DNA of 64,000 bases from Arthrobacter globiformis (GTDB lineage: Bacteria; Actinomycetota; Actinomycetes; Actinomycetales; Micrococcaceae), in NCBI RefSeq assembly GCF_030815865.1, contig NZ_JAUSXI010000001.1:4092001-4156000 (forward strand), in the 5' to 3' direction. Below, in pieces: positions 1 to 10,231 of the stretch (position 1 is the first letter of the stretch; each line of letters opens with the position of its first letter). Made by a program: the position numbers and the translations under genes. Under the pieces are notes generated by a model. That model worked only from the letters and a program-made list of their open reading frames with translations. It did not search any database and was not told where the DNA came from.

Positions 1-203
1 GCTTCCAGAGTGGACGCGCTCGCTACGGTCTGGCCAATGGTGTCGTCGACAACCTGGACAAATACGTGGCGTGCGGAGCGGTTGACGACCAGACGAGGAC
101 GTACAGCCGTTCCGGAGATGCGCTTGCGGATACGAAGCTGGCGGCGGCTGCGTGAAGCAGACTTGCTCTTGTTCGTACGCTTCTTGTTAATGGCGATGGC
201 CAT
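1..203 (-). CDS. rplR: 50S ribosomal protein L18 (3' part outside window)
   Basis: Only the first 67 codons are present; the gene runs off the left edge of the window. The start is the ATG read leftward from 203, giving [17 protein letters not shown] and then an Arg-rich stretch followed by [20 protein letters not shown], which is the typical L18 core that contacts 5S rRNA. It lies 2 bases after the rplF stop codon, so it is co-transcribed with L6 in the spc operon. The identification rests on both sequence and conserved order (L6-L18). Confidence 0.93.
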   Translation of the reverse strand, partial: MAIAINKKRTNKSKSASRSRRQLRIRKRISGTAVRPRLVVNRSARHVFVQVVDDTIGQTVASASTLE

Positions 204-205
204 GG

Positions 206-742
206 TTACTTACCAGCCTTTCCGACCTTGCGGCGGATGACTTCGCCCGCGTAGCGAATGCCCTTGCCCTTGTACGGGTCAGGCTTACGCAGCTTGCGAA
301 TGTTGGCAGCAACCTCGCCGACCTGCTGCTTATTGATGCCTGAGACAGAGAGCTTGGTCGGTCCCTCTACTGCAAAGGTGATGCCAGCCGGAGCCGAAAC
401 GTTGACCGGGTGGCTGTAGCCGAGAGCGAACTCAAGGTCAGATCCCTTGGCCTGAACGCGGTAACCGGTACCGACGATTTCGAGCTTCTTCTCGTAGCCT
501 GCGGTGACGCCCTGGATCATGTTGGAGATCAGGGTGCGGGTCAGGCCGTGGAGCGAACGGGAGGCCCGCTCGTCGTTCGGGCGGGTGACGGTCAGGGTGC
601 TGTCTTCCAGCGCAACCTCGATCGGGCTGGCCACAGTGTGGCTCAGCTCGCCCTTGGAACCCTTGACGCTGACGACAGAGCCGTCAACCTTGACCTCAAC
701 GCCGGCAGGAACGGTGATGGGGAGACGTCCAATACGTGACAT
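206..742 (-). CDS. rplF: 50S ribosomal protein L6
   Basis: A 178-residue protein of normal L6 length. It starts [17 protein letters not shown] and ends with the conserved L6 C-terminal segment ([17 protein letters not shown]) that binds 23S rRNA near the sarcin-ricin loop. Two repeated L6 folds are expected from the family. It sits between S8 and L18 in the spc operon, with an 18-base gap to rpsH. Confidence 0.97.
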   Translation of the reverse strand: MSRIGRLPITVPAGVEVKVDGSVVSVKGSKGELSHTVASPIEVALEDSTLTVTRPNDERASRSLHGLTRTLISNMIQGVTAGYEKKLEIVGTGYRVQAKGSDLEFALGYSHPVNVSAPAGITFAVEGPTKLSVSGINKQQVGEVAANIRKLRKPDPYKGKGIRYAGEVIRRKVGKAGK

Positions 743-760
743 TATTCTCTTCCTTTCCCG

Positions 761-1159
761 TTACCAGACGTAAGCGAGGACTTCGCCGCCCACGCCCTTC
801 TTGCCGGCCTGCTTGTCAGTCAGGAGGCCGGAAGAGGTGGACAGGATAGCGATACCCAGGCCACCCAGCACGTGCGGCAGGTTGGTGGACTTCGCGTAAA
901 CGCGGAGACCCGGCTTGGAAATACGACGGACACCCGCGATTGAACGCTCGCGGTTCGGACCGAACTTGAGATCAAGGGTCAGCTTCTTGCCAACTTCAGC
1001 GTCCTCTTCCTTCCAGCCGGCGATAAAACCTTCGGCCTTCAGGATGTCAGCAACGCGAGCCTTGAGCTTGCTGTAAGGCATAGACACGGAATCGTGGTAT
1101 GCCGAGTTTGCGTTACGCAGGCGCGTAAGCATATCTGCGACAGGATCTGTCATAGTCAT
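761..1159 (-). CDS. rpsH: 30S ribosomal protein S8
   Basis: A 132-residue protein beginning [18 protein letters not shown], the standard S8 N-terminus, and ending in the conserved [23 protein letters not shown]8 binds helix 21 of 16S rRNA and in many bacteria represses the spc operon. It follows rplE directly: the 82-base gap upstream is too small for an S14 gene, which many bacteria carry at this place. Confidence 0.97.
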   Translation of the reverse strand: MTMTDPVADMLTRLRNANSAYHDSVSMPYSKLKARVADILKAEGFIAGWKEEDAEVGKKLTLDLKFGPNRERSIAGVRRISKPGLRVYAKSTNLPHVLGGLGIAILSTSSGLLTDKQAGKKGVGGEVLAYVW

Positions 1160-1241
1160 TTGGGCACTTGCCCTTCCTCATAACGGTTTCCGCCGTTCTG
1201 TCCCTGTGGGATCAGAGCGGCCGGACCTTTTACGTAGTTAA

Positions 1242-1823
1242 TTAAGCTTCGGTTTTGAACGGGAAACCAAGCGCCTTGAGCAGCGCGCGGCCTTCGTCAT
1301 CGGTCTTGGCAGTGGTAACAACCGTGATGTCCATACCGCGGGTGCGGTCGATGGAGTCCTGGTCGATCTCGTGGAACATAACCTGCTCGGTCAGACCGAA
1401 GGTGTAGTTGCCGTTGCCATCAAACTGCTTGCCGCTGAGGCCGCGGAAGTCGCGGATACGGGGCAGGGCCAGCGTGACCAGACGGTCCACGAATTCCCAC
1501 ATGCGGTCGCCACGCAGGGTTGCGTGTGCACCAATGGGCATGCCTTCGCGCAGCTTGAACTGGGCGATCGACTTGCGGGCCTTGGTGACCTGCGGCTTCT
1601 GGCCGGTGATCAGGGTGAGGTCGCGGACAGCGCCGTCGATCAGCTTGGAGTCCTTGGCGGCATCTCCAACACCCATGTTCACTACAACCTTGACCAGACG
1701 GGGAACCTGGTTCACGTTCTCGTACTTGAATTCCTCAAGAAGCGTGCTCTTGATGGAATCGGCGTACTTGGTCTTCAGACGAGGAACGATCTTCGTTGCC
1801 GGAGTCTCGAGAGTCTCAGTCAT
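1242..1823 (-). CDS. rplE: 50S ribosomal protein L5
   Basis: A 193-residue protein with the L5 signatures [34 protein letters not shown] and the C-terminal [21 protein letters not shown]5 binds 5S rRNA and forms the central protuberance. The start codon shares one base with the rplX stop, implying translational coupling. The N-terminus carries about 15 extra residues compared with the shortest L5 proteins, which is usual in this group. Confidence 0.97.
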   Translation of the reverse strand: MTETLETPATKIVPRLKTKYADSIKSTLLEEFKYENVNQVPRLVKVVVNMGVGDAAKDSKLIDGAVRDLTLITGQKPQVTKARKSIAQFKLREGMPIGAHATLRGDRMWEFVDRLVTLALPRIRDFRGLSGKQFDGNGNYTFGLTEQVMFHEIDQDSIDRTRGMDITVVTTAKTDDEGRALLKALGFPFKTEA

Positions 1824-2182
1824 TAGATGTCCTTCCCGGAGCTCTTGGCCACGCGGATGCGGACGGTCTTCTTGACGCCGTCCTTCTCTACGGTGTCGAG
1901 GCGGAAACCAACGCGGGTCGGCTTCTTGGTGGACGGGTCAACCAGAGCCACGTTGGAAACGTGGATGGAAGCCTCGACAACCTCGATGCCGCCGGTCTTG
2001 GTGCCGCGCTGCGACTGGCCGACCTTGGTGTGCTTGGTTACGCGGTTGATACCCTCAACCAGCACGCGGTTGGTTTCCGGGAACACGCGCAGGACCTTGC
2101 CCTGCTTGCCACGGTCGCCGCCGCGCTCAGCCTTGGCGCCAGTGATGACCTGTACCAGGTCACCCTTCTTGATCTTAGCCAT
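1823..2182 (-). CDS. rplX: 50S ribosomal protein L24
   Basis: A 119-residue protein beginning [27 protein letters not shown] with a KOW motif near residues 5-30, as expected for the assembly-initiator protein L24. It lies between rplN (3-base gap) and rplE (1-base overlap) in the standard L14-L24-L5 order. Confidence 0.97.
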   Translation of the reverse strand: MAKIKKGDLVQVITGAKAERGGDRGKQGKVLRVFPETNRVLVEGINRVTKHTKVGQSQRGTKTGGIEVVEASIHVSNVALVDPSTKKPTRVGFRLDTVEKDGVKKTVRIRVAKSSGKDI

Positions 2183-2185
2183 GGA

Positions 2186-2554
2186 CTAGAGCACCTCCGG
2201 AGCCAGAGAAACGATCTTCATGAACTTCTTGTCACGGAGTTCACGACCAACCGGTCCGAAGATACGGGTACCGCGGGGGTCACCGTCGTTCTTCAGGATT
2301 ACAGCTGCGTTCTCGTCAAACTTGATGTAGGAACCATCCGCACGGCGGCGTTCCTTCTTGGTACGGACGATGACAGCCTTGACGACATCGCCCTTCTTTA
2401 CGTTGCCGCCCGGGATTGCATCCTTGACGGTGGCGACGATGACGTCGCCGATGCCTGCGTAGCGACGACCGGATCCACCGAGAACGCGAATGGTAAGGAT
2501 TTCCTTAGCACCCGTGTTGTCGGCGACCTTGAGTCGCGACTCCTGCTGAATCAC
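2186..2554 (-). CDS. rplN: 50S ribosomal protein L14
   Basis: A 122-residue protein of canonical length: [19 protein letters not shown] at the start and [19 protein letters not shown] at the end. L14 contributes to intersubunit bridges. It is the first gene of the spc operon here: about 400 bases without a gene and a strong terminator separate it from rpsQ, so it very probably has its own promoter. Confidence 0.97.
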   Translation of the reverse strand: MIQQESRLKVADNTGAKEILTIRVLGGSGRRYAGIGDVIVATVKDAIPGGNVKKGDVVKAVIVRTKKERRRADGSYIKFDENAAVILKNDGDPRGTRIFGPVGRELRDKKFMKIVSLAPEVL

Positions 2555-2895
2555 TATTTACTCCTTGCGTCGCGCCGGTTCTCAGACCGAAAATCTTCCT
2601 ACGGAATGAGCCTTGCGGAACGGTTGATCGGGGTGTCTCTTGACCTGACTGGATTTTGCCAGACCAGGCCTAAACGCCCGTGCCACAAACAGTTGCTTCC
2701 CAAGCCCGTGGAGGCGCAAGGAGGCACTATGCCGTGGCACGATTGTTTACGAGGTTTGCTGTCGGCGCACAGAAGGCGCCATACAAACTCAATATCCTAG
2801 CACGTTTCCCCGGCATCCCCATATCACAACCGGCAGGGGCCGATCCACTCCCCCACGGACCCGGCCCAACGCCGTCGAACGTTCCCGGCTTAACG
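2555..2895 (-). promoter_or_regulatory. Gene-free leader/promoter region of the spc operon (rplN)
   Basis: No credible gene is seen in this stretch. Because a terminator lies just beyond it (2896-2932) and rplN begins at 2554, it should hold the spc promoter and 5' leader. A -10-like TAGGAT reads leftward at 2794-2799, about 240 bases before rplN, but no convincing -35 stands in front of it, so the exact start is uncertain. The existence of a promoter is inferred; its position is a guess. Confidence 0.4.
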
Positions 2896-2932
2896 CGGAA
2901 ACCCCCGGTCCCAAAGGGAACGGGGGTTTCCG
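2896..2932 (-). terminator. Terminator after rpsQ (end of S10 operon)
   Basis: A hairpin with 12-base perfect arms (CGGAAACCCCCG / CGGGGGTTTCCG) and a further inner TCCC/GGGA pairing lies 31 bases beyond the rpsQ stop codon. There is no long U tract, but stability and position fit an intrinsic terminator. It splits the S10 and spc clusters into two transcription units. Confidence 0.8.
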
Positions 2933-2962
2933 TTACAGCCGCCAGGGGCGATGCTGCGGGTG

Positions 2963-3268
2963 TTACTTAGCCTTCTCGAGGATCTCCACGAGCCGCCAGT
3001 TCTTGGTGGCGGACAGCGGGCGGGTCTCGGCGATGACAACCAGGTCGCCGATGCCGGCGGTGTTCTGCTCGTCGTGTGCCTTGACCTTGGAGGTGCGGCG
3101 GATAACCTTGCCGTACAGGGCGTGCTTCACGCGGTCTTCAACCTGAACAACGATGGTCTTGTCCATCTTGTCAGAGACCACGTAGCCGCGACGCGTCTTA
3201 CGGTAACCGCGCTGCTCAGCCGTAGCTGCCGTAGCAGTTTCCGTCACGTTCTCGTCCTTTTCACTCAC
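2963..3268 (-). CDS. rpsQ: 30S ribosomal protein S17
   Basis: A 101-residue protein. The S17 core begins at about residue 20 ([19 protein letters not shown]) and ends with [19 protein letters not shown]. The first 18 or so residues are an acidic and Thr/Ala-rich extension not needed by the family. It overlaps the end of rpmC by 4 bases and is the last gene of the S10 operon. Confidence 0.96.
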   Translation of the reverse strand: MSEKDENVTETATAATAEQRGYRKTRRGYVVSDKMDKTIVVQVEDRVKHALYGKVIRRTSKVKAHDEQNTAGIGDLVVIAETRPLSATKNWRLVEILEKAK

Positions 3269-3594
3269 TTGGCGTCCTCCTCGGTCTCAGCCTCGGCGGG
3301 CTTTTCAGCCTTCTTAGCTGCAGACTTCTTGGACTTCTTTTCTTCCTTGGCTTCCACAACCGGTGCGGCAACCTCGGCACGAATGCCCAGCTCACGCTCA
3401 CGGAGAACGGTGTAGATGCGTGCGATGTCCTTCTTTACCGCGCGCAGACGACCGTGGTTCTCCAGCTGTCCGGTGGCGGACTGGAAACGCAGGTTGAACA
3501 GCTCTTCCTTGGACTTGCGGAGTTCTTCAACGAGACGCTCGTTGTCGAAACCATCCAGCTGTGCGGGTGCAAGATCCTTTGACCCAACTGACAT
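3265..3594 (-). CDS. rpmC: 50S ribosomal protein L29 with long charged tail
   Basis: The first roughly 75 of 109 residues are L29 ([27 protein letters not shown], then [18 protein letters not shown]). L29 is usually 60-75 residues long, so the rest is an extension made almost only of Lys, Ala and Glu and ending AETEEDAK. L29 surrounds the peptide exit tunnel, so the tail would project at the exit site. The gene overlaps rpsQ by 4 bases and follows rplP by 2 bases. Confidence 0.95.
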   Translation of the reverse strand: MSVGSKDLAPAQLDGFDNERLVEELRKSKEELFNLRFQSATGQLENHGRLRAVKKDIARIYTVLRERELGIRAEVAAPVVEAKEEKKSKKSAAKKAEKPAEAETEEDAK

Positions 3595-3596
3595 TT

Positions 3597-4013
3597 CTAT
3601 TCACCACCTTCGCGACGCACAATGCGTGCCTTCAACGGGAGCTTGTGGATCGCCAGGCGCAGTGCCTCGCGAGCTACCTCATCACTGACACCGGAGAGTT
3701 CAAAGAGAACCCGGCCCGGCTTGACGTTGGCGACCCACCATTCCGGCGAACCCTTACCGGAACCCATGCGGGTTTCGGCAGGCTTCTTGGTCAGCGGACG
3801 GTCCGGGTAGATGTTGATCCAGACCTTACCGCCACGCTTGATGTGGCGGGTCATCGCGATACGGGCAGATTCGATCTGACGGTTCGTGACGTATGCCGGG
3901 CTCAGGGCCTGGATGCCGTACTCACCGAAGGAGACCTTGGTACCGCCCGTGGCAGCGCCGGAACGACCCGGGTGGTGCTGCTTACGGTGCTTGACTCGAC
4001 GTGGGATAAGCAT
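3597..4013 (-). CDS. rplP: 50S ribosomal protein L16
   Basis: A 138-residue protein of canonical length: [19 protein letters not shown] at the start, then [15 protein letters not shown] and the conserved [20 protein letters not shown]16 binds 23S rRNA next to the A-site tRNA elbow. It is directly abutted to the rpsC stop codon. Confidence 0.97.
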   Translation of the reverse strand: MLIPRRVKHRKQHHPGRSGAATGGTKVSFGEYGIQALSPAYVTNRQIESARIAMTRHIKRGGKVWINIYPDRPLTKKPAETRMGSGKGSPEWWVANVKPGRVLFELSGVSDEVAREALRLAIHKLPLKARIVRREGGE

Positions 4014-4850
4014 TTAAGCCTGTCCTCCTTCTGCTGCCTGTGCCGGTGCTGCTGCCTCGGCTGCCGGAGCTGCAGCAGCAGGTGCTGCGTCGGCTGCCGG
4101 ACGGTCGGTACGACGACGGCGGTCACCACGGTCAGCGCCACCCGGGCGGCCCGGACGGTCGCCGGAGCGGCCACGGGACGGAGCAGCAGCTGCCTGCTGA
4201 GCCAGTTCCTTGGAGGTGACGTCGCCCTTGTAGATCCAGACCTTCACGCCGATGCGGCCGAAGGTGGTCTTGGCTTCGTAGAAGCCGTAGTCGATGTTCG
4301 CGCGGAGGGTGTGCAGGGGCACACGGCCTTCGCGGTAGAACTCCGAGCGGGACATTTCTGCGCCACCCAGACGGCCCGAGCAAGCGATACGGATACCCTT
4401 GGCACCGGCACGCTGCGCGGACTGCATGGCCTTCTTCATCGCACGGCGGAATGCCACGCGGGAAGTCAGCTGCTCTGCAACACCCTGGGCAACAAGCTGG
4501 GCTTCCATCTCGGGGTTCTTGACCTCGAGGATGTTCAGCTGGACCTGCTTGCCGGTGAGCTTTTCGAGCTCGCCGCGGATGCGGTCTGCCTCGGCGCCGC
4601 GGCGGCCGATGACGATGCCCGGACGTGCCGTGTGGATGTCCACGCGGACACGGTCGCGGGTGCGCTCAATCTCGACCTTGGCGATACCGGCGCGCTCCAT
4701 GCCCGTGGACATGAGCTGGCGGATACGGATGTCTTCGCGAACGAAGTCCTTGTACCGCTGGCCGGCCTTGGTGCTGTCAGCGAACCAGTGCGATACGTGA
4801 TCGGTGGTGATGCCGAGTCGGAACCCGTGCGGGTTTACTTTCTGTCCCAC
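4014..4850 (-). CDS. rpsC: 30S ribosomal protein S3 with C-terminal extension
   Basis: A 278-residue S3. It begins [20 protein letters not shown], has the KH-domain GXXG region around [15 protein letters not shown], and the S3 C-terminal domain up to about residue 215. The remaining 60 or so residues are an Arg/Gly/Asp-rich stretch followed by an Ala/Pro-rich tail; typical S3 is about 210-235 residues. S3 lines the mRNA entry tunnel. It abuts rplV upstream and rplP downstream without gaps. Confidence 0.96.
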   Translation of the reverse strand: MGQKVNPHGFRLGITTDHVSHWFADSTKAGQRYKDFVREDIRIRQLMSTGMERAGIAKVEIERTRDRVRVDIHTARPGIVIGRRGAEADRIRGELEKLTGKQVQLNILEVKNPEMEAQLVAQGVAEQLTSRVAFRRAMKKAMQSAQRAGAKGIRIACSGRLGGAEMSRSEFYREGRVPLHTLRANIDYGFYEAKTTFGRIGVKVWIYKGDVTSKELAQQAAAAPSRGRSGDRPGRPGGADRGDRRRRTDRPAADAAPAAAAPAAEAAAPAQAAEGGQA

Positions 4851-5216
4851 TTAGCGAGCCTCCTCTTTCTCCGGGGTAGCGACTACCACGGTGATGTGGC
4901 TGGTGCGCTTCTTGATCTGAAATGCACGACCCTGAGCACGCGGCTGGAACCGCTTCATGGTCGGGCCTTCATCAACAAACGCTTCGCTGATGATGAGGTC
5001 ACCTTCGTCGAACGCAACACCGTCGCGGTCCGCGAGGACCCGGGCGTTGGAGATTGCCGACTGAACTACCTTGAATACCGGCTCCGAAGCTGCCTGGGGG
5101 GCAAACTTCAGAATTGCCAGAGCCTCGTTCGCTTGCTTACCACGAACAAGGTTGACGACGCGCCGGGCCTTCATAGGCGTTACGCGGATGTGGCGCGCAA
5201 TTGCCTTGGCTTCCAT
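4851..5216 (-). CDS. rplV: 50S ribosomal protein L22
   Basis: A 121-residue protein with [20 protein letters not shown] at the start and the conserved C-terminal loop region [18 protein letters not shown]22 forms part of the exit-tunnel constriction where macrolides and ketolides bind. It stands between rpsS (38-base gap) and rpsC in the S10 operon. Confidence 0.97.
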   Translation of the reverse strand: MEAKAIARHIRVTPMKARRVVNLVRGKQANEALAILKFAPQAASEPVFKVVQSAISNARVLADRDGVAFDEGDLIISEAFVDEGPTMKRFQPRAQGRAFQIKKRTSHITVVVATPEKEEAR

Positions 5217-5254
5217 TGCTTTCCTTCTCTCGTCTTTGACGTAAGTGCAGGCGC

Positions 5255-5536
5255 CTAGCGGCGCTTGCCCTTACGGTCGTCCTTGACATGGCCGCGGAAT
5301 GTCCGCGTGGGAGCGAATTCGCCGAGCTTGTGCCCGACCATCGACTCGGTGACAAACACCGGGATGTGCTTGCGTCCGTCGTGCACGGCGATCGTGTGCC
5401 CGAGCATGTCCGGGACGATCATCGAGCGGCGGGACCAGGTCTTGATGACGTTCTTGGTGCCCTTTTCGTTTTCCCTTGCGACCTTCACAAAGAGGTGCTG
5501 GTCAACGAAAGGACCTTTTTTCAGGCTGCGTGGCAT
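5255..5536 (-). CDS. rpsS: 30S ribosomal protein S19
   Basis: A 93-residue protein of canonical length. [19 protein letters not shown] is the S19 N-terminus, and [33 protein letters not shown] carries the family signature. S19 forms a complex with S13 in the small-subunit head. It lies 12 bases after rplB. Confidence 0.97.
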   Translation of the reverse strand: MPRSLKKGPFVDQHLFVKVARENEKGTKNVIKTWSRRSMIVPDMLGHTIAVHDGRKHIPVFVTESMVGHKLGEFAPTRTFRGHVKDDRKGKRR

Positions 5537-5548
5537 GTGTCCAGGCTC

Positions 5549-6388
5549 CTATCGCTTGTTCTTGCCAGTACGACGGCGACGAACAATAAGCTTGTCGCTC
5601 TCTTTGTTGGGACGGCGGGTGCGGCCTTCGCGCTTACCGTTCGGGTTGACAGGGTGACGTCCACCGGACGTCTTACCCTCGCCACCACCGTGCGGGTGGT
5701 CAACCGGGTTCATGGCGACACCACGGACGGTCGGGCGAACGCCCTTCCAGCGCATACGGCCAGCCTTGCCCCAGTTGATGTTCGACTGCTCGGCGTTGCC
5801 GACCTCGCCGATCGTGGCGCGGCAGCGGACGTCAACGTTGCGGATTTCGCCGGAGGGCAGTCGCAGCTGGGCGAAGCGGCCTTCCTTGGCGACGAGCTGA
5901 ACAGAAGCACCGGCGGAACGGGCCATCTTGGCACCGCCGCCCGGACGCAGCTCAACCGCGTGGATAACAGTACCCACGGGGATGTTGCGCAGGGGCAGGT
6001 TGTTGCCAGGCTTGATGTCAGCGTCGGCGCCGGCTTCCACGAAGTCGCCCTGGGAGAGCTTGTTCGGGGCGATGATGTAGCGCTTGGTGCCATCAACGTA
6101 GTGCAGGAGGGCGATGCGAGCCGTACGGTTCGGATCGTACTCGATTTCGGCAACGCGGGCGTTGACGCCGTCCTTGTCGTGGCGACGGAAGTCGATCAGA
6201 CGGTACTGGCGCTTGTGTCCACCGCCCTTGTGACGGGTGGTGATCTTACCGGAGTTGTTACGGCCGCCCTTTTTGGGCAGCGGACGTACCAACGACTTTT
6301 CCGGCGTCGACCGCGTGATTTCGGTGAAGTCAGCTACGCTCGAGCCGCGACGGCCCGGCGTAGTCGGCTTGTATTTACGGATTCCCAT
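5549..6388 (-). CDS. rplB: 50S ribosomal protein L2
   Basis: A 279-residue protein with [20 protein letters not shown] at the start, the [15 protein letters not shown] region, and the conserved C-terminal [13 protein letters not shown] containing the histidine implicated in peptidyl-transferase centre function. L2 is one of the most conserved large-subunit proteins. It lies 29 bases after rplW and 12 before rpsS. Confidence 0.98.
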   Translation of the reverse strand: MGIRKYKPTTPGRRGSSVADFTEITRSTPEKSLVRPLPKKGGRNNSGKITTRHKGGGHKRQYRLIDFRRHDKDGVNARVAEIEYDPNRTARIALLHYVDGTKRYIIAPNKLSQGDFVEAGADADIKPGNNLPLRNIPVGTVIHAVELRPGGGAKMARSAGASVQLVAKEGRFAQLRLPSGEIRNVDVRCRATIGEVGNAEQSNINWGKAGRMRWKGVRPTVRGVAMNPVDHPHGGGEGKTSGGRHPVNPNGKREGRTRRPNKESDKLIVRRRRTGKNKR

Positions 6389-6417
6389 AATTTATTTCCT
6401 CGTTAAAGTGGTCTCCG

Positions 6418-6723
6418 CTACGCGAGCGGACCGCCGAAGATGTCGATAGTGCCTTCTTTGAGGGTCACAATGGCACGCTTGGTGTTCTTGCGGGTACCCC
6501 ATCCAAATTTGGTGCGCTTGCGCTTACCGGCACGGTTGATGGTGTTGATCGATTCGACCTTGACGGAGAAAATCTTCTCCACGGCCAGCTTGATCTCGGT
6601 CTTGTTCGAGCGGGGGTCCACCAGGAAGGTGTACTTGCCCTCGTCGATCAGGCCGTAGCTCTTTTCCGAAACGACGGGTGCAAGCACGACGTCGCGCGGG
6701 TCTTTGATGGTGGCTGCGCTCAC
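6418..6723 (-). CDS. rplW: 50S ribosomal protein L23
   Basis: A 101-residue protein: [18 protein letters not shown], then [22 protein letters not shown] and [20 protein letters not shown], the standard L23 sequence. L23 is the docking site for trigger factor and SRP at the exit tunnel. It overlaps the end of rplD by 4 bases. Confidence 0.97.
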   Translation of the reverse strand: MSAATIKDPRDVVLAPVVSEKSYGLIDEGKYTFLVDPRSNKTEIKLAVEKIFSVKVESINTINRAGKRKRTKFGWGTRKNTKRAIVTLKEGTIDIFGGPLA

Positions 6724-7340
6724 TTGGCATCCTCCTCGTTCTTTGCAGCCTTGTCAGCAACGAATGCTTCGTAGGCAGCCTTGGTGAAGACTACGTCGTC
6801 AGAAACGAGAACGTCGTAGGTGTTCAGCTGGTCTGCGTACAGAACGTGAACTTCCTCGAGGTTGCGCACGGACAGTGCAGCAACATCGTTGGCGCGCTCA
6901 ATGACAACGAGCAGGTTCTTGCGCTCGGAGACGCCGCGCAGCGTTGCCAGTGCTTCCTTGGAGGACGGCTTGTCGCCGGCAACCACATCAGCAATAACGT
7001 GGATGCGTCCGTTACGGGCGCGGTCAGACAGTGCGCCGCGCAGTGCAGCAGCAATCATCTTCTTGGGGGTGCGCTGGCTGTAGTCACGCGGGGTGGGACC
7101 GTGGACAACGCCACCACCGGTCATGTGAGGAGCACGGATCGAGCCCTGACGGGCGCGGCCGGTACCCTTCTGCTTGAACGGCTTGCGGCCTGCACCGGAA
7201 ACTTCGGCGCGGGTCTTGGTCTTGTGGGTACCCTGGCGAGCAGCAGCGAGCTGTGCAACGACGACCTGGTGCAGCAGCGGCACGTTGGTCTGAACGTCGA
7301 AGATCTCTGCAGGCAGGTCAACCTTGACAGTGCTAGTCAT
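6720..7340 (-). CDS. rplD: 50S ribosomal protein L4
   Basis: A 206-residue protein with the extended-loop signature [27 protein letters not shown], the loop that reaches into the exit tunnel and is the usual site of macrolide-resistance changes. In E. coli L4 also represses its own operon; no equivalent site was identified here. It sits 4 bases after rplC and overlaps rplW. Confidence 0.97.
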   Translation of the reverse strand: MTSTVKVDLPAEIFDVQTNVPLLHQVVVAQLAAARQGTHKTKTRAEVSGAGRKPFKQKGTGRARQGSIRAPHMTGGGVVHGPTPRDYSQRTPKKMIAAALRGALSDRARNGRIHVIADVVAGDKPSSKEALATLRGVSERKNLLVVIERANDVAALSVRNLEEVHVLYADQLNTYDVLVSDDVVFTKAAYEAFVADKAAKNEEDAK

Positions 7341-7344
7341 TTAA

Positions 7345-7995
7345 CTAGGCTCCCTTCACGGCGGTGCGTACGAGTACGACCTGGCCGCGGGCGCCGGGGA
7401 CGGCACCCTTGATCAGGAGCAGCGACTTCTCGACGTCAACCGCGTGAACAGTGAGGTTCAGCGTGGTGTGACGAACGGCGCCCATGCGGCCGGCCATTTT
7501 CATGCCCTTGAAGACGCGGCTCGGGGTGGATGCGCCACCGATAGAACCGGGCTTACGGTGGTTCTTGTGGGCACCGTGGGAAGCTCCAACGCCGTGGAAG
7601 CCGTGACGCTTCATAACACCGGCGAAGCCCTTACCCTTGGTGGTGCCTACGACGTCGATCTTCTGGCCGGCTTCGAAGACCTCTACAGAGAGCTCCTGGC
7701 CCAGCTCGTACTCAGCAGCATCTGCGGTACGGAGTTCGACGACGTGACGGCGAGGCGTGACGCCTGCCTTTTCAAAGTGACCAGCCAGCGGCTTGGTGAC
7801 CTTGCGGGGATCGATCTGGCCGTAGCCGATCTGAACGGCGACGTAGCCATCAACTTCTGCGTTGCGCAGCTGGGTGATGACGTTCGAGTCAGCCTGGACA
7901 ACAGTGACGGGGATGAGCTTGTTGTTCTCGTCCCAGACCTGGGTCATGCCGAGCTTCGTGCCCAGCAGGCCCTTTACGTTACGGGTTGCGGTCAT
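7345..7995 (-). CDS. rplC: 50S ribosomal protein L3
   Basis: A 216-residue protein beginning [21 protein letters not shown]. The central loop [22 protein letters not shown] carries the glutamine-methylation-type region close to the peptidyl-transferase centre. It is the second gene of the S10 operon, 17 bases after rpsJ. Confidence 0.97.
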   Translation of the reverse strand: MTATRNVKGLLGTKLGMTQVWDENNKLIPVTVVQADSNVITQLRNAEVDGYVAVQIGYGQIDPRKVTKPLAGHFEKAGVTPRRHVVELRTADAAEYELGQELSVEVFEAGQKIDVVGTTKGKGFAGVMKRHGFHGVGASHGAHKNHRKPGSIGGASTPSRVFKGMKMAGRMGAVRHTTLNLTVHAVDVEKSLLLIKGAVPGARGQVVLVRTAVKGA

Positions 7996-8012
7996 AGTCT
8001 CTCAGCACCTCC

Positions 8013-8321
8013 CTACAGCTTGATTTCGATGTTCACGTCGGCCGGCAGGTCGAGACGCATGAGCGAGTCAACAGCCTTGGGCGTGGGGTCGATGATGTCG
8101 ATCAGACGCTTGTGCGTGCGCATTTCAAAGTGCTCGCGGCTGTCCTTGTACTTGTGGGGAGAGCGGATAACGCAGTACACGTTCTTCTCCGTGGGCAGCG
8201 GCACGGGGCCGACTACCGTTGCGCCTGCGCGCGTGACCGTCTCAACGATCTTCCGTGCTGAAACGTCAATGACCTCGTGGTCGTATGACTTCAGCCGGAT
8301 GCGGATTTTTTGTCCCGCCAT
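8013..8321 (-). CDS. rpsJ: 30S ribosomal protein S10 / NusE
   Basis: A 102-residue protein from the ATG at 8321: [19 protein letters not shown], then [19 protein letters not shown] and the end [14 protein letters not shown]. This is exactly the family length. The reading frame stays open further upstream, but an AAAGAGAG ribosome-binding site just before this ATG and the conserved start settle it. S10 also acts as NusE, pairing with NusG to couple transcription and translation. It is the first gene of the S10 operon. Confidence 0.97.
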
Positions 8322-8740
8322 GTCGCCTGACTCTCTTTCAGTAAGTGCTGCTCTGTTTACTTGCGTGTTGCATGTGGCTGCCGAAGCATTTGAAGTCGTA
8401 ACTACCACCCGCCGCACAAGCTGAATCCGGATGAATCCGGGTTCCTCAACCTGCCGACGTAACCGACCCCCGCGGTCGGGCGTGTCGCGCTGTGCATGAC
8501 GCACGAGCCCGCATTTCCTTGGGGGGTGGGTTATGTTTGGGCTTCAACCTGGACCCTGGCACCCGGCATTATCCGGATCGGGACACGAAGAAGCGCTTGA
8601 ACAACTCAACTAGTATGCCGGAATTTGTCCGAGGAAGCGAATCGGGCCCTGAGTTGTATCCTCTGCCGACCGCGGCACCCGTTGCCGAGCGCTATTGTGA
8701 GCGTCCAGGCGCCCCAAGGGCTACTGCTTTCTGCCCGGGG
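8322..8740 (-). promoter_or_regulatory. Leader and promoter region of the S10 operon
   Basis: No gene is supported on either strand in this 419-base stretch. As rpsJ has no upstream partner, the S10-operon promoter must be here. A possible -10 (CATACT) reads leftward at 8614-8619 within the sequence around 8605-8640, with a poor TTCGCT -35 spaced 18 bases before it, which would give a leader of about 285 nt. Several GC-rich short inverted repeats occur in that leader (for example around 8420-8440 and 8465-8480). The promoter choice is tentative. Confidence 0.35.
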
Positions 8741-8866
8741 CTACTGGTTCTTGTTGGCCCGGTTGATCCGCTTGGCGCGTTCAATCTCGTTGCGGAAGTG
8801 CTTCTTCGTCCAAACGATGCCCACCACCACGGCGGCAACCACCAGCAGGAAAATAAGCCAACCCAT
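8741..8866 (-). CDS. Small single-pass membrane protein (41 residues)
   Basis: From the ATG at 8866 the product is MGWLIFLLVVAAVVVGIVW, one membrane segment, followed by a basic tail (KKHFRNEIERAKRINRANKNQ). The frame is open further upstream, but an AAAGAGGGAGC ribosome-binding site right before this ATG supports the short form. It lies between the tuf terminator and the S10-operon promoter, so it is likely transcribed alone. No family was recognised. The strongly amphipathic basic tail suggests a cytoplasmic membrane-proximal helix (inference). Confidence 0.65.
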   Translation of the reverse strand: MGWLIFLLVVAAVVVGIVWTKKHFRNEIERAKRINRANKNQ

Positions 8867-8951
8867 GATGCTCCCTCTTTGCCACGAATCTGTCGCGAGC
8901 ACTAACCCTATCAGGCCGGCCCGCTGCCCAGCGGAGGGAACTGCAGATACA

Positions 8952-8988
8952 AAAACAGCCCCGCTGCGAGTAGCAGCGGGGCTGTTTT
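8952..8988 (-). terminator. Terminator after tuf
   Basis: Perfect 16-base arms (AAAACAGCCCCGCTGC / GCAGCGGGGCTGTTTT) with a 5-base loop, about 50 bases beyond the tuf stop. In the leftward direction the hairpin ends in TTTTTG, a classic intrinsic terminator. Confidence 0.92.
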
Positions 8989-9040
8989 CGAACATCACGT
9001 CAGACCGTTAGCCGGCCCTTCGATCCGCAATCAGCAAGAA

Positions 9041-10231
9041 TTACTTGTTGATCTTGGTGACACGTCCCGAACCAACGGTGCGGCCGCCTTCACGGATAGC
9101 GAAGCCGAGGCCCTCTTCCATAGCGATCGGCTGGATGAGCGCAACGGTCATCTCAGTGTTGTCGCCAGGCATAACCATTTCCGTGCCTTCCGGCAGGGTG
9201 ATAACGCCGGTTACGTCCGTGGTACGGAAGTAGAACTGCGGGCGGTAGTTCGAGTAGAACGGGTTGTGACGTCCGCCTTCGTCCTTGGAGAGGATGTAGA
9301 CGTTGGCCTCGAAGTCGGTGTGCGGGGTGATGGAACCCGGCTTGACGACAACCTGGCCACGCTCGACGTCGTCGCGCTTCAGACCGCGGAGCAGGAGGCC
9401 ACAGTTCTCGCCGGCCCATGCTTCGTCGAGCTGCTTGTGGAACATCTCGATACCGGTAACCGTGGTCTTCTGGACCGGGCGGATACCGACGATCTCGACC
9501 TCAGAGTTGATGGCGAGGGTACCGCGCTCGGCGCGGCCCGTCACAACGGTGCCACGACCGGTGATGGTGAAGACGTCCTCGATCGGCATCAGGAACGGCT
9601 TGTCACGGTCACGTACGGGGTCCGGAACGGACTCGTCGACAGCAGCCATCAGGTCCTCAACGGACTTGACCCACTCCGGGTCGCCTTCCAGGGCCTTCAG
9701 GCCGGAAACGCGGACGACCGGTGCTTCGTCGCCATCGAAGCCCTGCGAGCTCAGGAGCTCACGAACTTCCATTTCAACGAGGTCGAGGAGTTCCTCGTCG
9801 TCAACCATGTCTGCCTTGTTCAGCGCGACCAGCAGGTAGGGAACACCAACCTGGCGGGCGAGCAGAACGTGCTCGCGGGTCTGAGCCATCGGGCCGTCAG
9901 TAGCGGCAACCACGAGGATCGCGCCGTCCATCTGAGCAGCACCGGTGATCATGTTCTTGATGTAGTCAGCGTGACCCGGAGCGTCTACGTGTGCGTAGTG
10001 GCGCTTCTCGGTCTGGTACTCAACGTGGGAGATGTTGATGGTAATGCCGCGCTGACGCTCTTCCGGAGCAGAGTCGATCGACGCGAAGTCACGCTTCTCG
10101 TTGAGAGTCGGGTACTTGTCGTACAGCACCTTGGAAATGGCGGCCGTCAACGTCGTCTTACCGTGGTCAACGTGACCAATGGTACCGATGTTAACGTGCG
10201 GCTTAGTCCGCTCGAACTTTGCCTTTGCCAC
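9041..10231 (-). CDS. tuf: Translation elongation factor Tu
   Basis: A 396-residue EF-Tu that delivers aminoacyl-tRNA to the ribosome. Visible GTPase motifs are GHVDHGKTT (P loop, about residue 18), DAPGH (G3, about 81) and NKAD (G4, about 137), followed by domains 2 and 3 ([15 protein letters not shown] and the C-terminal [13 protein letters not shown]). Length is canonical. It follows fusA in the str cluster, but a 256-base gap and its own terminator suggest it is transcribed at least partly on its own. Confidence 0.98.
   Translation of the reverse strand: MAKAKFERTKPHVNIGTIGHVDHGKTTLTAAISKVLYDKYPTLNEKRDFASIDSAPEERQRGITINISHVEYQTEKRHYAHVDAPGHADYIKNMITGAAQMDGAILVVAATDGPMAQTREHVLLARQVGVPYLLVALNKADMVDDEELLDLVEMEVRELLSSQGFDGDEAPVVRVSGLKALEGDPEWVKSVEDLMAAVDESVPDPVRDRDKPFLMPIEDVFTITGRGTVVTGRAERGTLAINSEVEIVGIRPVQKTTVTGIEMFHKQLDEAWAGENCGLLLRGLKRDDVERGQVVVKPGSITPHTDFEANVYILSKDEGGRHNPFYSNYRPQFYFRTTDVTGVITLPEGTEMVMPGDNTEMTVALIQPIAMEEGLGFAIREGGRTVGSGRVTKINK

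Noticed and set aside
3561..5258. 565-residue open frame on the plus strand opposite L16, S3 and L22
   Set aside because: It is the antisense of three certain ribosomal-protein genes; its length reflects GC-rich codon bias, and its composition is not protein-like.
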